Notes under the pieces: generated by a model
Seen by the model: the letters and a program-made list of their open reading frames with translations, nothing else
Database searches by the model: none
What the model was told of the DNA's origin: nothing
Made by a program: the position numbers and the translations under genes
Part shown: positions 18,750 through 30,058 of the stretch, in pieces
How the letters are laid out: the number at the start of each line of letters is the position of its first letter
Numbering within the stretch: the first letter of the stretch is position 1
DNA from: Phymatolithon calcareum
Taxonomy: Eukaryota; Rhodophyta; Florideophyceae; Hapalidiales
Length of the DNA stretch: 64,000 bases
NCBI GenBank assembly: GCA_977006965.1
Contig: OZ345367.1
Location: forward strand, 2,604,001 to 2,668,000
Direction of reading: 5' to 3'

Positions 18750-20855
18750 ATGGACGAAAGCAAGGATGTCATGCGTTTGCCGAAGTTTTCCTGTAAACGT
18801 GATTAAGATTTCGAACTATGGTCTATGAACATGATGGCCCTCTTGGCGGGTAAGGAATACTCCGATGTCGTGAATCGTCAAATGGTGGGACCGGGCGTCG
18901 CAACGGACGCCGAGAAGGCCGTCGAGTATACAAATAAGTGCAAAAAGGCTGGGGCGCTAATCGTGAAAGTGCTCGGGGATAAGCCGCTGCGAGCCATTCA
19001 GGCATCCGCTACACCGAGCGAGATGTGGCTGAAGTTGTTCGAGCGCTACTCTGGAAGCAGCGTTGCCAACCAAATCACGGTGTTAACGTCCTTAATAAAC
19101 CTAAAGCTGGTGAAGTGAAAGGACATGGGTGACCACGTGGCAGAGATGGAGAGCCTCATAAATCCTTTCGCTCGGTTGAAAATGGATATCAAGGAGTCGA
19201 TGCAGGTTTCCATACTACTGGTATCGCTCTCAACCATGCAGACATACGCAAGTACTGTGGCTTCGATCAAAACATTAGACCCCAACACTGCCACCTGGAG
19301 CTACGTTACCATGGGCCTCATCCAGGAGCAGAAGCAGCTCAGCGATCGTGTCGGTGGGGGTGTATCGAATGGATTGACTAAGGGAGCCCTCATAATGCGG
19401 CACGCTCAGAAGAGGATCAATACTAACATCGTATGCTACGGGTGCGGCGGCAAAGGTCACATCGTGCGCAAGTGCCCCAAGAAGGGCAAGTATGAGAAAC
19501 ACAAAGGGGTGAGAGACGTGTCGGAGCGCCACACTGATAGTCACGGTGGAGGCCAGGACGAGGTCGAGCGCGTTTTTCGGGTGGCGACCGCTAAGAAGAA
19601 GGTAAGCGGTAACAAGCATGCCCAGAAATGCTGTTATCCAGATCACACACATTCACTGTGCCACACGCAGGGAATGGTCGGAACAGAAAGCAGGACATCA
19701 TTGCCGAGTCCAAGCGCTGGTGGTGTCGCTGCTGCGCTCATCGGGAGTCAGGCAGCCACAAGCTTCGGACAGGCAATCATTGTTGATAGTGGCGCCTCCG
19801 AGCATATCGTGCGCGACCTCAAGTTTCTCCAAGAGATTCATGAAACCGAGCGAATCGAAGTGGAGCTGGCGGACGGAGCAAAGGTTACGGCTAACCGATG
19901 TGGCATAGTTAAGGTGCAACTTCAGCAGCGGACGGTCATTCGTTTGACAGAGGTGTACTACCTTCCCCAACTAGACATGAACCTCATATCCTGTGCTAGG
20001 CTCGACGAAAGTAAGATAACCACACTGCTCGAAGATTCGATTTGCAAGTTTGTTGATCGCTCAGCCGACAATGTTCTTCTAGGCAGCGCGGCAAAGAGGG
20101 CCATAGATGGACTCTTTGGCGCACGGCTAATGATGCCCAGCGAGGATGGAATGGACTATACATACATTGCGCTTTCTGCCGCTACTAGCCAGATGAAGTA
20201 TGGGACTGATGCACTACTGCGGCACCGCCGACTGGGCCATGCCGGACACTCAGTAATCAAGGGAATGTGCCATGTCTCGGAGTATAGGATGGGTATTAAT
20301 GATACTCTCGAACGGCAGAGTTGCACGATGTGCGTAACAGCAAACCAAACGAAGAGGGCAAGGACCGGAACCTTACTTTTCAGTGGCGACCAGAATGTAG
20401 TGCACATCGATATCTGCCGACCGATCAGACCCAAATCGAACGGAGGTGCACAGTACTTTGCTGTATTTGTCGCAGGGAAATCTCGGTACTGTGTGTTGGC
20501 GCTTCTAAAGACGAAGGGATGAAATTCGTGAACATCTGCATGACTTTATCGCGTGGCTTGAGCGGAACCTAAGAAAGACCCTGAAGCGCGTCCACTCCGA
20601 TAAAGCGAAGGAATTCGAGGCAATGTCGTCAGAGGTGAAAAGGAAAGGAATCAGGCTGTCATTTTCTTCTTACTACTCGCCTCAATCGAACATAATTGCT
20701 GAACGAATGCATCGCACTCTACTGCTGAAGACGCGGAAAATGCTGAAAGGAGCTACTCTCTCGCCATCGTTCTGGGATGAGGAAATTACACACGCTGCAC
20801 ACCATAACAACGTAACGGCTTCGCGTGCCTTAACGGGTCAACACCACTGGAGACA
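18750..20855 (+). pseudogene. Copia Gag, protease and integrase region
   Basis: Begins MDESKDVMRLPKF at 18750, a typical Copia Gag start. The frame continues past stops at 18804 (TAA) and 19116 (TGA) to 20522. Gag has ATPSEMWLKLFERYSG and NQITVLTSLINLK; the zinc knuckle CYGCGGKGHIVRKC (CX2CX4HX4C) is near 19435; protease IIVDSGASEHIVRD near 19780; GAG-pre-integrase LLRHRRLGHAGHS and CTMCVTANQTKRA form the HHCC zinc site. After a frameshift near 20517 the integrase core continues: RVHSDKAKEFEA (Asp) and NIIAERMHRTLL (Glu). Confidence 0.9.
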
Positions 20856-22830
20856 CTGAACGGAATTAAGCTGAACAACGCCAAGCTGCGCGTTTTTGGC
20901 TGTTCGGCTCGTTTCTTTGTTCATAAAGAACAAGGGAGAAGAAAGCATGGCGAGCATTCCCTTGAAGGGATTCTCATGACACACGCGGATGGCATGAATC
21001 GCGTCTACCTGCCATCCACACACAACGTTGTCAATACCAAGCATATCGTTTTTGACGAGAGCCGTTTCCCTGCAGAAAGAGCGGCGAGCGCGGCTGAGGA
21101 ACATGGAGAGTTTCTAGTCGACCTCGGCGAGGAGGGGTATAACGAAATGGCTGAACAAAGAGAAGTTCCGGAGAATCATGATAATAATACGCGGCACACT
21201 GATGCAGAACCATGGTATCCGCGCCGATATCATCGAGAACCTGATCGATATGTTGCGGGTATGTCACGGTTGGTGTCGGATGAAGACGCACCTCCCGTTC
21301 GCAAGGCTCTGCAATCTGAAGAAGCATCACTCTGGATGGCTGCAATGAAAGATGAGTTGAAAGCACTACAAGATCTGAATTGCTTGGAAATCATGCCGCG
21401 GCCTAGTGGGCAGAAGGTATTTCACACGAAGACAGTACTCAAGCGGAAAAGGAAAGGAGATGGCACTATCGATAATTACAAGGCTCGAATAGTTGTCTGT
21501 AGCAACGAGGACGAAAAGTGTGGAGACGAAACCTTTGCGCCCGTTGTAGACTTCACCGTAGTGAAGCTGTTTCTCGCTCTTTCCGTACAGCGGGGCTGGC
21601 AAGTGGATCAAGTGGACTTCAGCAATGCATTCCCTCATGGAACTATCGAGCGCACAATCTATGTCGAACTGCCGCGCTATTTATTCTCCGAGGACGTCAG
21701 GAATGCCAAGGGAGGCCGCCTGAATCGCATTCTATACGGGCTAAGAGAGTCTCCACGCATTTGGCTCGAATTGCTCTCGTCCAAGTTTGAGCCACTTGGA
21801 CTGAAGACGGCGCCGTGTGTGCACCATAAGGAGAATGCATTTATACTGTACAATGTTGACGACCTGCTGATCGTGACGAAAGATCAAAAGCTATCGGAGA
21901 TGATCCTGTCAAGCCTGTCGCATTAGCTGCCGGCAAATGGTATTGGTACTTTATCTCATTTCCTTGGTATGGACTTTATCTGGACACACAACGGTGTGAT
22001 GCTGCGGCAGGTGAAAAACATCAAGCTTCTGCTGAAGGAAACTGGATTCGTGAATGCAAGGACGATCTCCACTCCAATTGACCACACAGTGGACCTAAGT
22101 GTGAAGACCGAGAAGCTAGCACTGCCTGGATTCAATTACCGCTCTGTTGTCGGGAGTTTGCTGTAATTGGCGGTCAAGACGCGCCCTGACCTTTGGGTGG
22201 CTGCAGGTACGCTCAGCCGCCACGTGGAAGCAACAACTGAGCGGCAGGTGCTTGGAGCTAAGCGAGCACTTCGATATCTCTAGCCGACCGGTGATCTATG
22301 CCCGAAGTTATCTCCTGGACAGTCCGACCAGTTAATAGCGTTTGTTGATGAAATCTGGGGAGGTGAGCCTGGATCTGGGCGACTATCACGCTCTGGGATA
22401 TTGATCAAGTACGGTGATGCTCCAATCTACGGTGCGAGTATACTGCAAGGAGGTACCACTCTCAGCTCTGCCGAGGCTGAGTATGTTGCACTGTCGCATG
22501 CTGTGCGGACTGTTATCTGGCTGCGTCAAGTGCTACAAGAGCTCGGCATCTCGCAGGGACCAACCGCGGTACATTAGGACAGCGTGAGTGCCATAAACTG
22601 GGCTGAAGGTGACGCCGCGAGCACGTTTACGAAGCAAAAGCATGTGGATATTCGGTTTCACTTTGTTCGCGAGAAAGTGTAATCGGGGGAAGTTTTGCTC
22701 CGAAAGACGCCCAGCGCTGAAATGCAAAGCAATTTACTCACAAAGGCAATGAGTCGCCATGAGTTCACAGTTGCCCTGGAGAACTCACAGATCCTGACCA
22801 AATCATCGTTTCCAGTTTCAGACGATCGTC
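20838..22830 (+). pseudogene. Copia reverse transcriptase and RNase H region
   Basis: A second frameshift near 20837 leads to TPLETLNGIKLNNAKLRVFGCSA, the integrase C-terminus, then RT: WMAAMKDELKAL, VFHTKTVLKRKRKGDGTIDNYKARIV, FAPVVDFTVVKLFLAL, VDQVDFSNAFPHG and the active site YNVDDLLIV (usually YVDDLLI). Same frame, past stops at 21924, 22164 and others, gives RNase H: KTRPDLWVAAGTLSRH, TTLSSAEAEYVALSHA, KHVDIRFHFVREKV. All Copia pol blocks are present and in order; at least five stops and two shifts make it inactive. Confidence 0.9.
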
Positions 22831-22842
22831 GCGAGGAGGGGT

Positions 22843-23293
22843 GTTGAGATCAAGTGTATCAGGCGCGATCTCGTTCTGCTTCCTCTTTATCTCTTGCTTC
22901 GTCTATCAATGAGGTTATATGTTTGATGCTGTTGCAACGTGCATGCTAGTGAGCCTTCGTCGATGAGTCCGTTGCTGAGGGTATCACTCGTCAAGGCTGT
23001 AACGTGGAGCTTGCGATTGCGACACTACTGTCGTACTTTGTGTGTGTGAATGTTTGTGCTTTTATTGATGCAGTGGCTGTTGGCATGTTGAATTTAGAGC
23101 ATCGTGGCGGCTCTCTGACCGTTGAGTACTTGTTACTAGCTACAAAGCCTTTGTTTTTCTGTTAAATCTATGTGCAATTTAGATAAGTTGTCGTAGGCGA
23201 TTAATCGTCACTTATCAGTGGAGTGTGGACTACAAAAGGGTCCAATTGATACTTTGAAAGTAAAAGGGGGCAAAAACGTCGAAAATCACTACA
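22843..23293 (+). repeat. Copia 3' LTR
   Basis: 451 bp from TGTTGAGATC to CACTACA, directly after a purine-rich tract and directly before the duplicate GGTAG. Only the first 198 bp are shared with the 5' LTR; the remaining 250 bp define what the 5' copy has lost. Confidence 0.82.
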
Positions 23294-23298
23294 GGTAG

Positions 23299-23997
23299 CA
23301 ACGGAGAAGGCGGATACAGGTGTCCTGAACAAGTCATGACAGGACTGAAGCCTATCAAGGATCTTCTCAAACCAAGGCTCGATGGAATATTTAAAACGGC
23401 GAAAGTGCTGGAACAAATTCGAGTCGCTCAGTTGATCGAAATCAACAAACTACAATCTACATTGGACCAGATGCACAAGCCTGTGGCAGACAAGGTAACT
23501 CGAAATAGGGAGAAACAAATGCGAAACCAGAACCAGAGAACCAACCTGCAGGCGGAAGTATTTCACTTCGGGGACTATATACTCGTGCGACGTGCTCAGG
23601 ACAAAGGCCACAAACTTATGTTTCGCTGGATCGGTCTGCGTCGGGTGACTGCAGTTATCGGATAAATGGTATATGATATGACTGGCATTCTGGACAACAA
23701 AACAGAAAGAGTTCACGCCGCACGAATGGTATTATATCGCGCGGATTTAGCTGGACAAAAGCTATATGATGAGCTCCACATGCATGTCGAGCACTCGGAA
23801 GAAAAGTACGATATCGTTGAGAAACGTTTGGACGTGATGGAAGCCGAAGAAGGTATATTTGTTCAAGTTCAATGGACGGAACTATGGATAAACATGACTG
23901 GATGTGGAACAAGCTGCATAAACTGTATGAGGACGTACCCGAAAAACTAACAGATTTTCTTGGAAAGGCAAAGAAAAGTGTTTTGAAACGGCAATAA
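23299..23997 (+). pseudogene. Gypsy integrase C-terminal part with chromodomain-like end
   Basis: Frame resumes NGEGGYRCPEQVMTGLKP, then KVLEQIRVAQLIEINKL, LDQMHKPVADKV, and the GPY/F-like block FHFGDYILVRRAQDKGHKLMFRWIG. After a stop at about 23663 the same gene continues (MVYDMTGILDNKTERVHAARMVLYR), then EEGIFVQVQWTELW, and, after a frame change, DWMWNKLHKLYEDVPEKLTDFL, which together resemble a chromodomain. Ends with TAA just before the 3' LTR. Confidence 0.82.
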
Positions 23998-24046
23998 CCG
24001 CTTTAGGACTGAAATAATGTGACATGCTGTACACATCATGGGGCTC

Positions 24047-24344
24047 TGTAAACCTATAGCGCCTACTGCATGGGTAGTGTTCCTGGCGCGTTGTATGCAA
24101 CAAGTGCATGTGCCTATCAGGCTACGCGTAATATCTAGGTTTAAACATGTAACGGTATCATTGCGAAGGCTACATAGAGCACTTAATGTACACCTAATTT
24201 GGGCAATCTGCAAGTGTGGATACACGTATTGAAGCACTGCCGAATTGGCATAAGTAGCAACCTTGCCTGAACCAAACAATTAATTTAACACTCTCTCTCA
24301 CCAAAGGGACCTGAGTGGTCGACAGACACAGGGGAACGATCACA
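24047..24344 (+). repeat. Gypsy 3' LTR
   Basis: 298 bp, TGTAAACCT to GATCACA, partner of 12795-13092. Confidence 0.92.
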
Positions 24345-25250
24345 ATAGCTTGATGCTCTTTTCGGTACTATATCCTTTTCTTGTCATGCCTAGGTTGCTC
24401 ACGATCCGTACTTTTGCACTTGCGGTATTGAATCGCTCCAGAAGTCTGCCTTCACGAATACCGTACGCGTCAATTGTCACCCCGAGATATTCTGCAGTGC
24501 GTCGTATTTCAAATTCCTCGTCTGCTAGTATGATAGATTTTCCGATCCTTCGACGTGAGAGTATGACTGAAAATTTTCGGGTCGAGCACGTTATTCGACA
24601 GACCCATGCCGATTCGGAGTATTCCAGAGCACTTTATGTAGATCTTCTTAGTTCCTTGCCATTTGTATGACGTCGTCAGCAAACATGTTCAAACGAAGCC
24701 TTGCGTTAGAATCATTGAGGCCGTTAGTATTTCTGCCAGTGTATCCGTGAGGATTTTGAATAGTGTCCGGCTAATGGGGATCTTTGCGGGACTCCGCGCT
24801 CGCTTGTTCCTTGAAGTTTTCCTGTGTAGTTCATAACAGTGAATGTATTCTTCTGCAGCGAGGAGGAAAGCGATGCAATATTTGCTGATAGTCTGAGGTC
24901 GATTTTTCGCATAATCTCCTCTCTTGGTCGTATGCTGACTTTACGGCTTTTGTGCTCCTTCTTTATCTCACGGCTGCTATGTAACGGAAGAGTGCCCTTT
25001 CAGTGCCTTTGCTGGGCTGGAGGTCCATTTGAGGTCTGCTGAATCCATATTCCTTCCGGATCAGTTTGTCCACAAATGATTCAAAAACTTTGCGTTCGTG
25101 CGATAATAGAGAAATCAGTCTGTACCTTTTTGCTGAGCTTGGGTATCCTTTCTTGAATATTGGAACCAACAATACCTTATTTAAAGCGTCAGGCCAGCAG
25201 CCACGCTGACCGCAAAGCATTGGAAAAAATAACTGCTATTGTAATTATTT
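24345..25250 (-). pseudogene. LINE reverse transcriptase, N-terminal part (right half of the LINE split by Gypsy)
   Basis: Minus-strand reading from about 25220: WPDALNKVLLVPIFKKGYPSSAKRYRLISLLSH (the RT start motif), KGTERALF, RGVPQRSPLAG (the usual GVPQGSPLSP block), MFADDVIQMARN near 24670 (active site), then DEEFEIRRTAEYLGVTIDAYG and TEKSIKL, at which point the Gypsy 3' LTR interrupts. Joined to 12794 the thumb continues in frame. Stops and shifts are frequent. The 5' (endonuclease) end is missing beyond about 25250. Confidence 0.82.
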
Positions 25251-26221
25251 AAATTATTGTTCCAAAAATTTATTCCTGAGTCGCCCATATTTATTGTATT
25301 TATTGAGATTGTCGTAGTTGCGACAATTATTGTATTTAGTTGGAAGCATTATTCACTAGAGAACGCCCGACTGAGTCTACGTATTCTTGAAGAGTAATGT
25401 GACATGTTCGTCACCGATAGCGCATGACGTGCCGATTGCGGACTCCTCATATTTTCGATCCGGTTGTTGAAGAGTTCCCCCAAGATTGTTAAAATCATGA
25501 CGGTCAACACAGTACAACGAGAACTGTGGACCAGGCGAGCGCCGTCTGGTAGCAGCCAAGATGCCGCGAGTTGTCGGTAAGCGTGTTCGCGATGAGTTTC
25601 TCACGCAGTCGGATCCCAACTCCGCTGTGTAGACTTGTAAGTGTGGAACGCGACGGAAAGATTCTGGAGGGGGTTACACGAATTTTGTGAGTCACGGGCT
25701 ACCGAGAAATTGGAGAAGGTTGTGTAGCATAATGGAGGGGGCGAACCCGGATTGTAAACAGGCGAAAGATGTGTGGTAGCGCTTGGCAGAGCGAGCAAGA
25801 TAGATTCCCGAAGTCCAGCAGAGAGCGGCGAGCGAACGGACAAGGACGAAAAAGAAACACGGAAGAGCAGATGCGTCAGGGCATCAGATTAGATTAAGCG
25901 GTACAACGACGCTAGCGCCGAGGGAAGCATACCAAGAGATACATCTAGGGAACCGTTATAGATGCGGGCACGAAGACTTCTGGCCACGGGTGCTTGCCCC
26001 CTTTACTGTAGAGGGTCGTCGATCGTGGCATAAGTAACCCGACGACGTCCCAGAGCAACAGAAAGAAGCTAATTATCCTATCGTGAAGGTAATTGTAATT
26101 ACCGTAGATAGCACATACCTGGTCGATGCTGTAAGCCCCAGCGGAACGATTCACAATACTAGAGGTTGTCTGTGCTGTTAGTTTGACTGTTGATGTCAGT
26201 TCACTATCGGTTGCCGAGTGC
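25251..26221. other. Spacer between LINE and hAT fragments
   Basis: AT-rich at the left (25240-25380, many ATTATT/ATTTATT), then average composition. No gene supported. Confidence 0.4.
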
Positions 26222-26455
26222 GCATTGAAGCGTCGCAAAAGCGTTATTTCCTCTGCTTATGAGTAAATGGACGTGCAATTCATTGTACCAACGTCGAACA
26301 TGTGTGAGTGGCATTTTTCTATCGCTGGTTATGCGCTGGATGACAGAAGAAGAAGCATTATTCCTGCAAACTTCGAGAAGCAGATGTTCCTTCATGCTAA
26401 CTCGGGTTCGTGGGGAATCGAAGACGTCAATGCTATGGTGACAGAAAGTAGCTAG
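26222..26455 (+). pseudogene. hAT transposase, C-terminal dimerisation domain fragment
   Basis: Reads ALKRRKSVISSAYE, a stop, then MDVQFIVPTSNMCEWHFSIAGY, ALDDRRRSIIPANFEKQMFLHAN and SWGIEDVNAMV. This is the hAT C-terminal dimerisation region (pattern: +F+.PTS...E..FS.A...+.D.R.+..P..FE..+FL..N...W). Only about 75 residues remain; the catalytic RNase-H-like fold is absent nearby. AT-rich DNA follows immediately. A hAT N-terminal fragment lies on the other strand at 53351-53941, but nothing shows they were one copy. Confidence 0.75.
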
Positions 26456-26639
26456 AGGAATCCAATAATTCAGGGAATAACCAGTTATTTATTCCTCACT
26501 GAACTTGAATACAATAATTTATTGCTTCTGCGTTCAACAATAAATTATTTATTCTCGACACTGCGCCGAGAAAATAATAAAAATAAAGAAATAATTCCAA
26601 TGCTTTCTTTCTTTCTTTAATGAAGAATGCGTTAATTAA
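26456..26639. other. AT-rich spacer
   Basis: Dense in ATAATTTATT-like words and a short CTTT run (26602-26618); non-coding. Confidence 0.5.
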
Positions 26640-27860
26640 CGCCAGAACTAGCCCTAGGGTAAGTTTCCTTGTTCAAATTTTGGAGTATCTCTACGGGACT
26701 CTCCCTGCACAGATTTTCTACTGTTTTGTCTAGAACTCTTCCGATGAATTTTCGTCGAGAGGCAGTCCTCCCGGATCAGTGTAGGATGAGGTGCTCCACT
26801 GTGTCTTTGACGCCTTCCAATGCTTTGGCTGGCCGGATTTTGTGATCTTGGCTAGCAGGAAGCTATAGCTATCCACTGGGGTTAGTAGCATCGCTTCGGA
26901 GAAAATGCCATCCGCTCCAGCTGCTTTTTGCCACGAGGCACGTCTTAGGGCGCTCTTGAGCTCTCGTTTAAGTTCTCTTGTGACTTGAAACTTCCTCGGT
27001 TTTCTGGCTGTTTCTCAAGGGTCCTTAAGCTCCCCTGTTATCTAGAGGCACGCCTTCGCAGCAATTCGTCTGAGTTCTCTTCTTCTTCATTCGAGTTAAA
27101 TTTTTCATCTCTTTCGCGAAGTCTGTTGGCGTTGAGGCGGATAGATCTTCAGTGAATATCTTAAAGCATGCTCTTCTGTTCACCCTGGTCATCTTTTTTA
27201 CATTTCTGTTGAGATCTCTGTTCGCTTGCCAGTCAATGACCCGGTTAGTTCTCTGTGCCTCGTTGTAGGCCCCAGTCCGGAGCTTGGAAAATTTGTCCAG
27301 TTCTTTGGTCTAGAACTCTTTAAATTGCCTTGGCTTCCTTGACGTCCTGTGTACACACCGTTTTTAATGATATCACAAGCGCTCCGTACGCCTTTTGATA
27401 AGCTTCCATTGTATCCGCTTTATATATCTTGAATGGCTGCCGGGAGTCTTGATTTATATTAAGAAACTTCTTTTTCTTGGAGTTTATTGTTTTTCCCGGC
27501 GTTCAATCGTAGACGGTACTCCTCGTCTCTCGGCAGGGTTTTGCTGCCGCCCTAACAATGATCGGTATATGATCACTCGATCCAATCAATTCTCCAAATG
27601 CCAAATGTACTGCCTGTCCGAATGCTCCCTTACATATGATAAGATCGATCACGCTTGAGGCCACATGGCTGTGGAAAGCTAGGCCGCTCGGTGAAGAGGT
27701 TTGCCATCCCCACTTTTGTGCTCAGTTGAACAGTATCTTGCAATCGTAAATATTGGTATATGCGATCATGGCACTGTTTTAGAATGGTCTTCCTTGCATA
27801 TGGAGCAAACGAGGTTGTGCGAAAGTAATTACATCGGCCGCTATGCTCTGACTGTCCATG
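26640..27860 (-). pseudogene. LINE with endonuclease, internally deleted
   Basis: Minus strand from about 27860: ADVITFAQPRLLHMQGRPF, then HVASSVIDLIICKGAFG and GELIGSSDHIPIIV, the C-terminal boxes (ID-L and S-DH-PI) of the apurinic-type LINE endonuclease. Further on, near 26900, QKAAGADGIFSEAM marks the start of the RT. It is followed, with almost no RT in between, by GVKDTVEHLILH near 26810, which resembles the cysteine/histidine-rich end of LINE ORF2. So the RT body is deleted. Several stops and shifts. It is a different copy from the LINE split by Gypsy, or its distant 5' part. Confidence 0.65.
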
Positions 27861-28239
27861 TGGACTTACGGACTGTGGAGTCATCCCGCTTGCTTACGGT
27901 TTTCTCGCATTTTAAGTGCCTCGCGGGGAGAGCGCGTTCTTTTCTAAGTTGTACATTTCAAACAGGATGAGAACACCCCCTTTCGTAATCTAAGTAGACA
28001 AATATCTAGCGAAAGAAAGAAGTGCCATTCGAGAACTATTGGAAACAAAGCAGACTGCATACGTACCTCGGCTGTGATGGTACGTGTAGAGTTAGGCTGC
28101 AAAAGAACTAGACGCCACATGGGAAAAGCCCAAGAGAGGAGAGAGAAGAAAGAGCGGGAGAGACTAGACAGAAAGAGGGGGAAAGAAAGACAAACAAACA
28201 AAACCCCCAGGAGAAACAGACAGAACAAGCGTGTAGATC
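27861..28239. other. Spacer before the dispersed repeat
   Basis: Contains a purine-rich plus strand from 28110 to 28220 (AGAGAGAAGAAAGAG-type sequence). No gene supported. Confidence 0.4.
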
Positions 28240-28760
28240 TCCATCGGAGCACTCCATGGGCTTTGCGGGAACACAAGCGGGCGTAGTGACCAGGCAAGAG
28301 CGCGAGGTTACGCCGCGCTGGGCTTCGGAAGCTCAACGACCGTAACACAATCGTCCAGGTGATGAGGATAAGCGCGATAGCCTTCCGGGAGCTATACCGG
28401 TCGTGTGGAACGAGCACGAGCGCCAGTCATAGAGAATGGGGAGAGATTAGCTGAAAGGACGACACTGCGCCTCTTACGACAAGACGAACAAAAGAAGGAA
28501 GAAGGAAAAGATGGACAGGGACGGCGTAGTCTTCGGGCGGCGACCATGGCTTGGCCGTCAACCTTGGTACAGACGCACGAAAAAGGGAAAAATGGGCGCG
28601 CAATGACCACCATGCTGGCTTGCAGGGTGAACCAATGCGGTCAAGGGTGGGAAGAACTCTAACTCCGCGTGGTTGAAGTGCCGTGCAGTCGACGTTGAGC
28701 GTGCTACGAGCCGAGCATTCGAGCCGAAATCCAAAGAACTCCACACCTTTCTTTACTCAG
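28240..28760 (+). repeat. Dispersed repeat R, copy 1
   Basis: Diverged relative of 41041-41575. Shared landmarks in the same order: TGTAGA..CATCGGAG.ACTCCATGGGCT, GAGGCTACGCCG/GAGGTTACGCCG, GGGCTTCG, GTGTGGAACGAG, GGGAAGA.CTC....TTCGCGTGGT, and GAGCCGAAA.CC.AAGAACTCC at the end. A short frame VERARAP...RLAERTT at 28405 matches VERGRARAS in copy 2. Probably a non-autonomous or Gag-like remnant of an unidentified retroelement. Confidence 0.6.
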
Positions 28761-28768
28761 AGGAACTA

Positions 28769-28984
28769 AGGGTCGATGAACGAATAGTTCCCAACCGGGA
28801 AAATCGGAAATTGAGAAAATGGGAACGCCAATATATCCAATAGAATACGTGCACTTGTGGAATTTGAACTGGAAAGAAGCAGAAGTAAAATTTCACAAAT
28901 GCAGGTATTCTATTGGACGTACTCGCGTTACCAATTTCTCATTTTCCTATTTTCCCGCTTGGGAACTAGTCGTTCATCGGCCCT
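28769..28984. repeat. MITE-like foldback element
   Basis: 216 bp whose ends are inverted repeats of about 80 bp: left end AGGGTCGATGAACGAATAG, right end (reverse complement) AGGGCCGATGAACGACTAG, continuing with about 85-90 percent pairing inward to near 28860 and 28900. No coding capacity. Flanks do not show a clean target duplication (GAGGAACTA against GAGACGAAC). Confidence 0.75.
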
Positions 28985-30058
28985 GAGACGAACCTAACTC
29001 CACCGGGGTAGCGCACTGGTGCCTAAAATGAGTTTTGCAACCTTAGTGAACGATATGAGAGAAATGCAGAATTTGGCAATTGTGGACCTTTCAATTCGGC
29101 AGTTAAGCTTGGATCTTTGCGTGCCCGTTTGACATCAAGCGTAGGATCTCTACTCAGACACATAGCAGGCTGGGTTTCATAGATAGCATAATGCATCATG
29201 CTGTCGCACCAATAGTGCAATGGAGTTCACATCTGTAACAGTTCGTAATGTGCACAGTGCTCCATACATCCTTGTTTTGCATAATACGAGAAATACTGCA
29301 GAGACGAGAAGCCTTTGGGATTTGCTGTAATTTCAATTCGGTGGAAATGATAACCGCTTCAGTCATGATATTCGACCACAAGGGTAAGGACATCTGCACC
29401 AGTATGAGAGGGCTTAAGTCGTGGAGCATCTGATGAGGTTTATGCTGCAACGTTACGCAGGCAAGAAAACATGTTCTATTTGGGAGCAACATTAGTAGTA
29501 ATAGAAAAGAGAAGTACGACTACCTTCAGAATCAGACACGGAGAATAATTCTAGAAGTATTCTCCCTCATGCAAAAATAAATTATTTTATTCTATCGAGG
29601 CTATGCATGAATTATTTAAGTAAGGGGCTTTGTGTGTTTGAAAATATTTGATTTTTAATGCCAGTACTATTTTTGTCGCAGGTAGGGGCAAAAGTCCGTT
29701 CTTCAATCTAAACTAAACTACTTACACACTGAGCAACGCGGAAGACAGTATACGGTATTAGTGACCCTCGGTGATTGGGCCACTTGTCAAGGCGAATGCG
29801 TTCGAATTGTCATCGGTTCGGTTTCGATGAATCGGGTCCACCAACATTTAATTCTGACGGGAATTGCGACGGGAAGAAATTAGTCCACACGTTAGTTTGG
29901 GAAGGCGATAGAGTGGACTGATTCTTGCGATTCTCGCCGTATCGGACGGCATCGGTTGGTTAGTGGGATTCTAGTTAAGGTGCGAACGCGGCGAATGATG
30001 AGGTGTGGTGGTTGGTTATGATTCGGATGATGGAGTGGGAGGCTCGACGTTGAATAGC
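28985..30058. other. Spacer and 3' flank of the DIRS-like element
   Basis: No gene seen. 29540-29620 is AT-rich with AATAAATTATTTTATT. The last 200 bases probably belong to the terminal region of the tyrosine-recombinase element. Confidence 0.4.

Larger units (their letters stand above)
18488..23293 (+). mobile_element. Copia-type LTR retrotransposon inserted in Gypsy integrase
   Basis: 4806 bp flanked by GGTAG. It carries gag, protease, integrase, RT and RNase H in the Copia order (integrase before RT). The 3' LTR is preceded by a polypurine tract (GCGAGGAGGGG). The 5' LTR is shortened, so the element cannot replicate as it stands. Stops and shifts also break the coding region. Confidence 0.93.
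12795..24344 (+). mobile_element. Gypsy-type LTR retrotransposon with nested insertions
   Basis: About 11.55 kb between matching LTRs. Order gag, protease, RT, RNase H, integrase, chromodomain-like tail is typical of Ty3/Gypsy chromovirus-like elements. It is inserted in a minus-strand LINE with a 4-bp target duplication (AGAG at 12791-12794, ATAG at 24345-24348, one mismatch). It has itself received a Copia element (18488-23293), a LINE fragment (about 15871-16772) and probably an AT-rich insert (13478-14225). Without these its length would be near 5 kb, normal for Gypsy. Stops and shifts throughout pol make it inactive. Confidence 0.9.

Noticed and set aside
23044-23293. Separate insertion between Copia and Gypsy
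   Set aside because: The GGTAG duplication and the restored integrase frame place this DNA inside the Copia 3' LTR.
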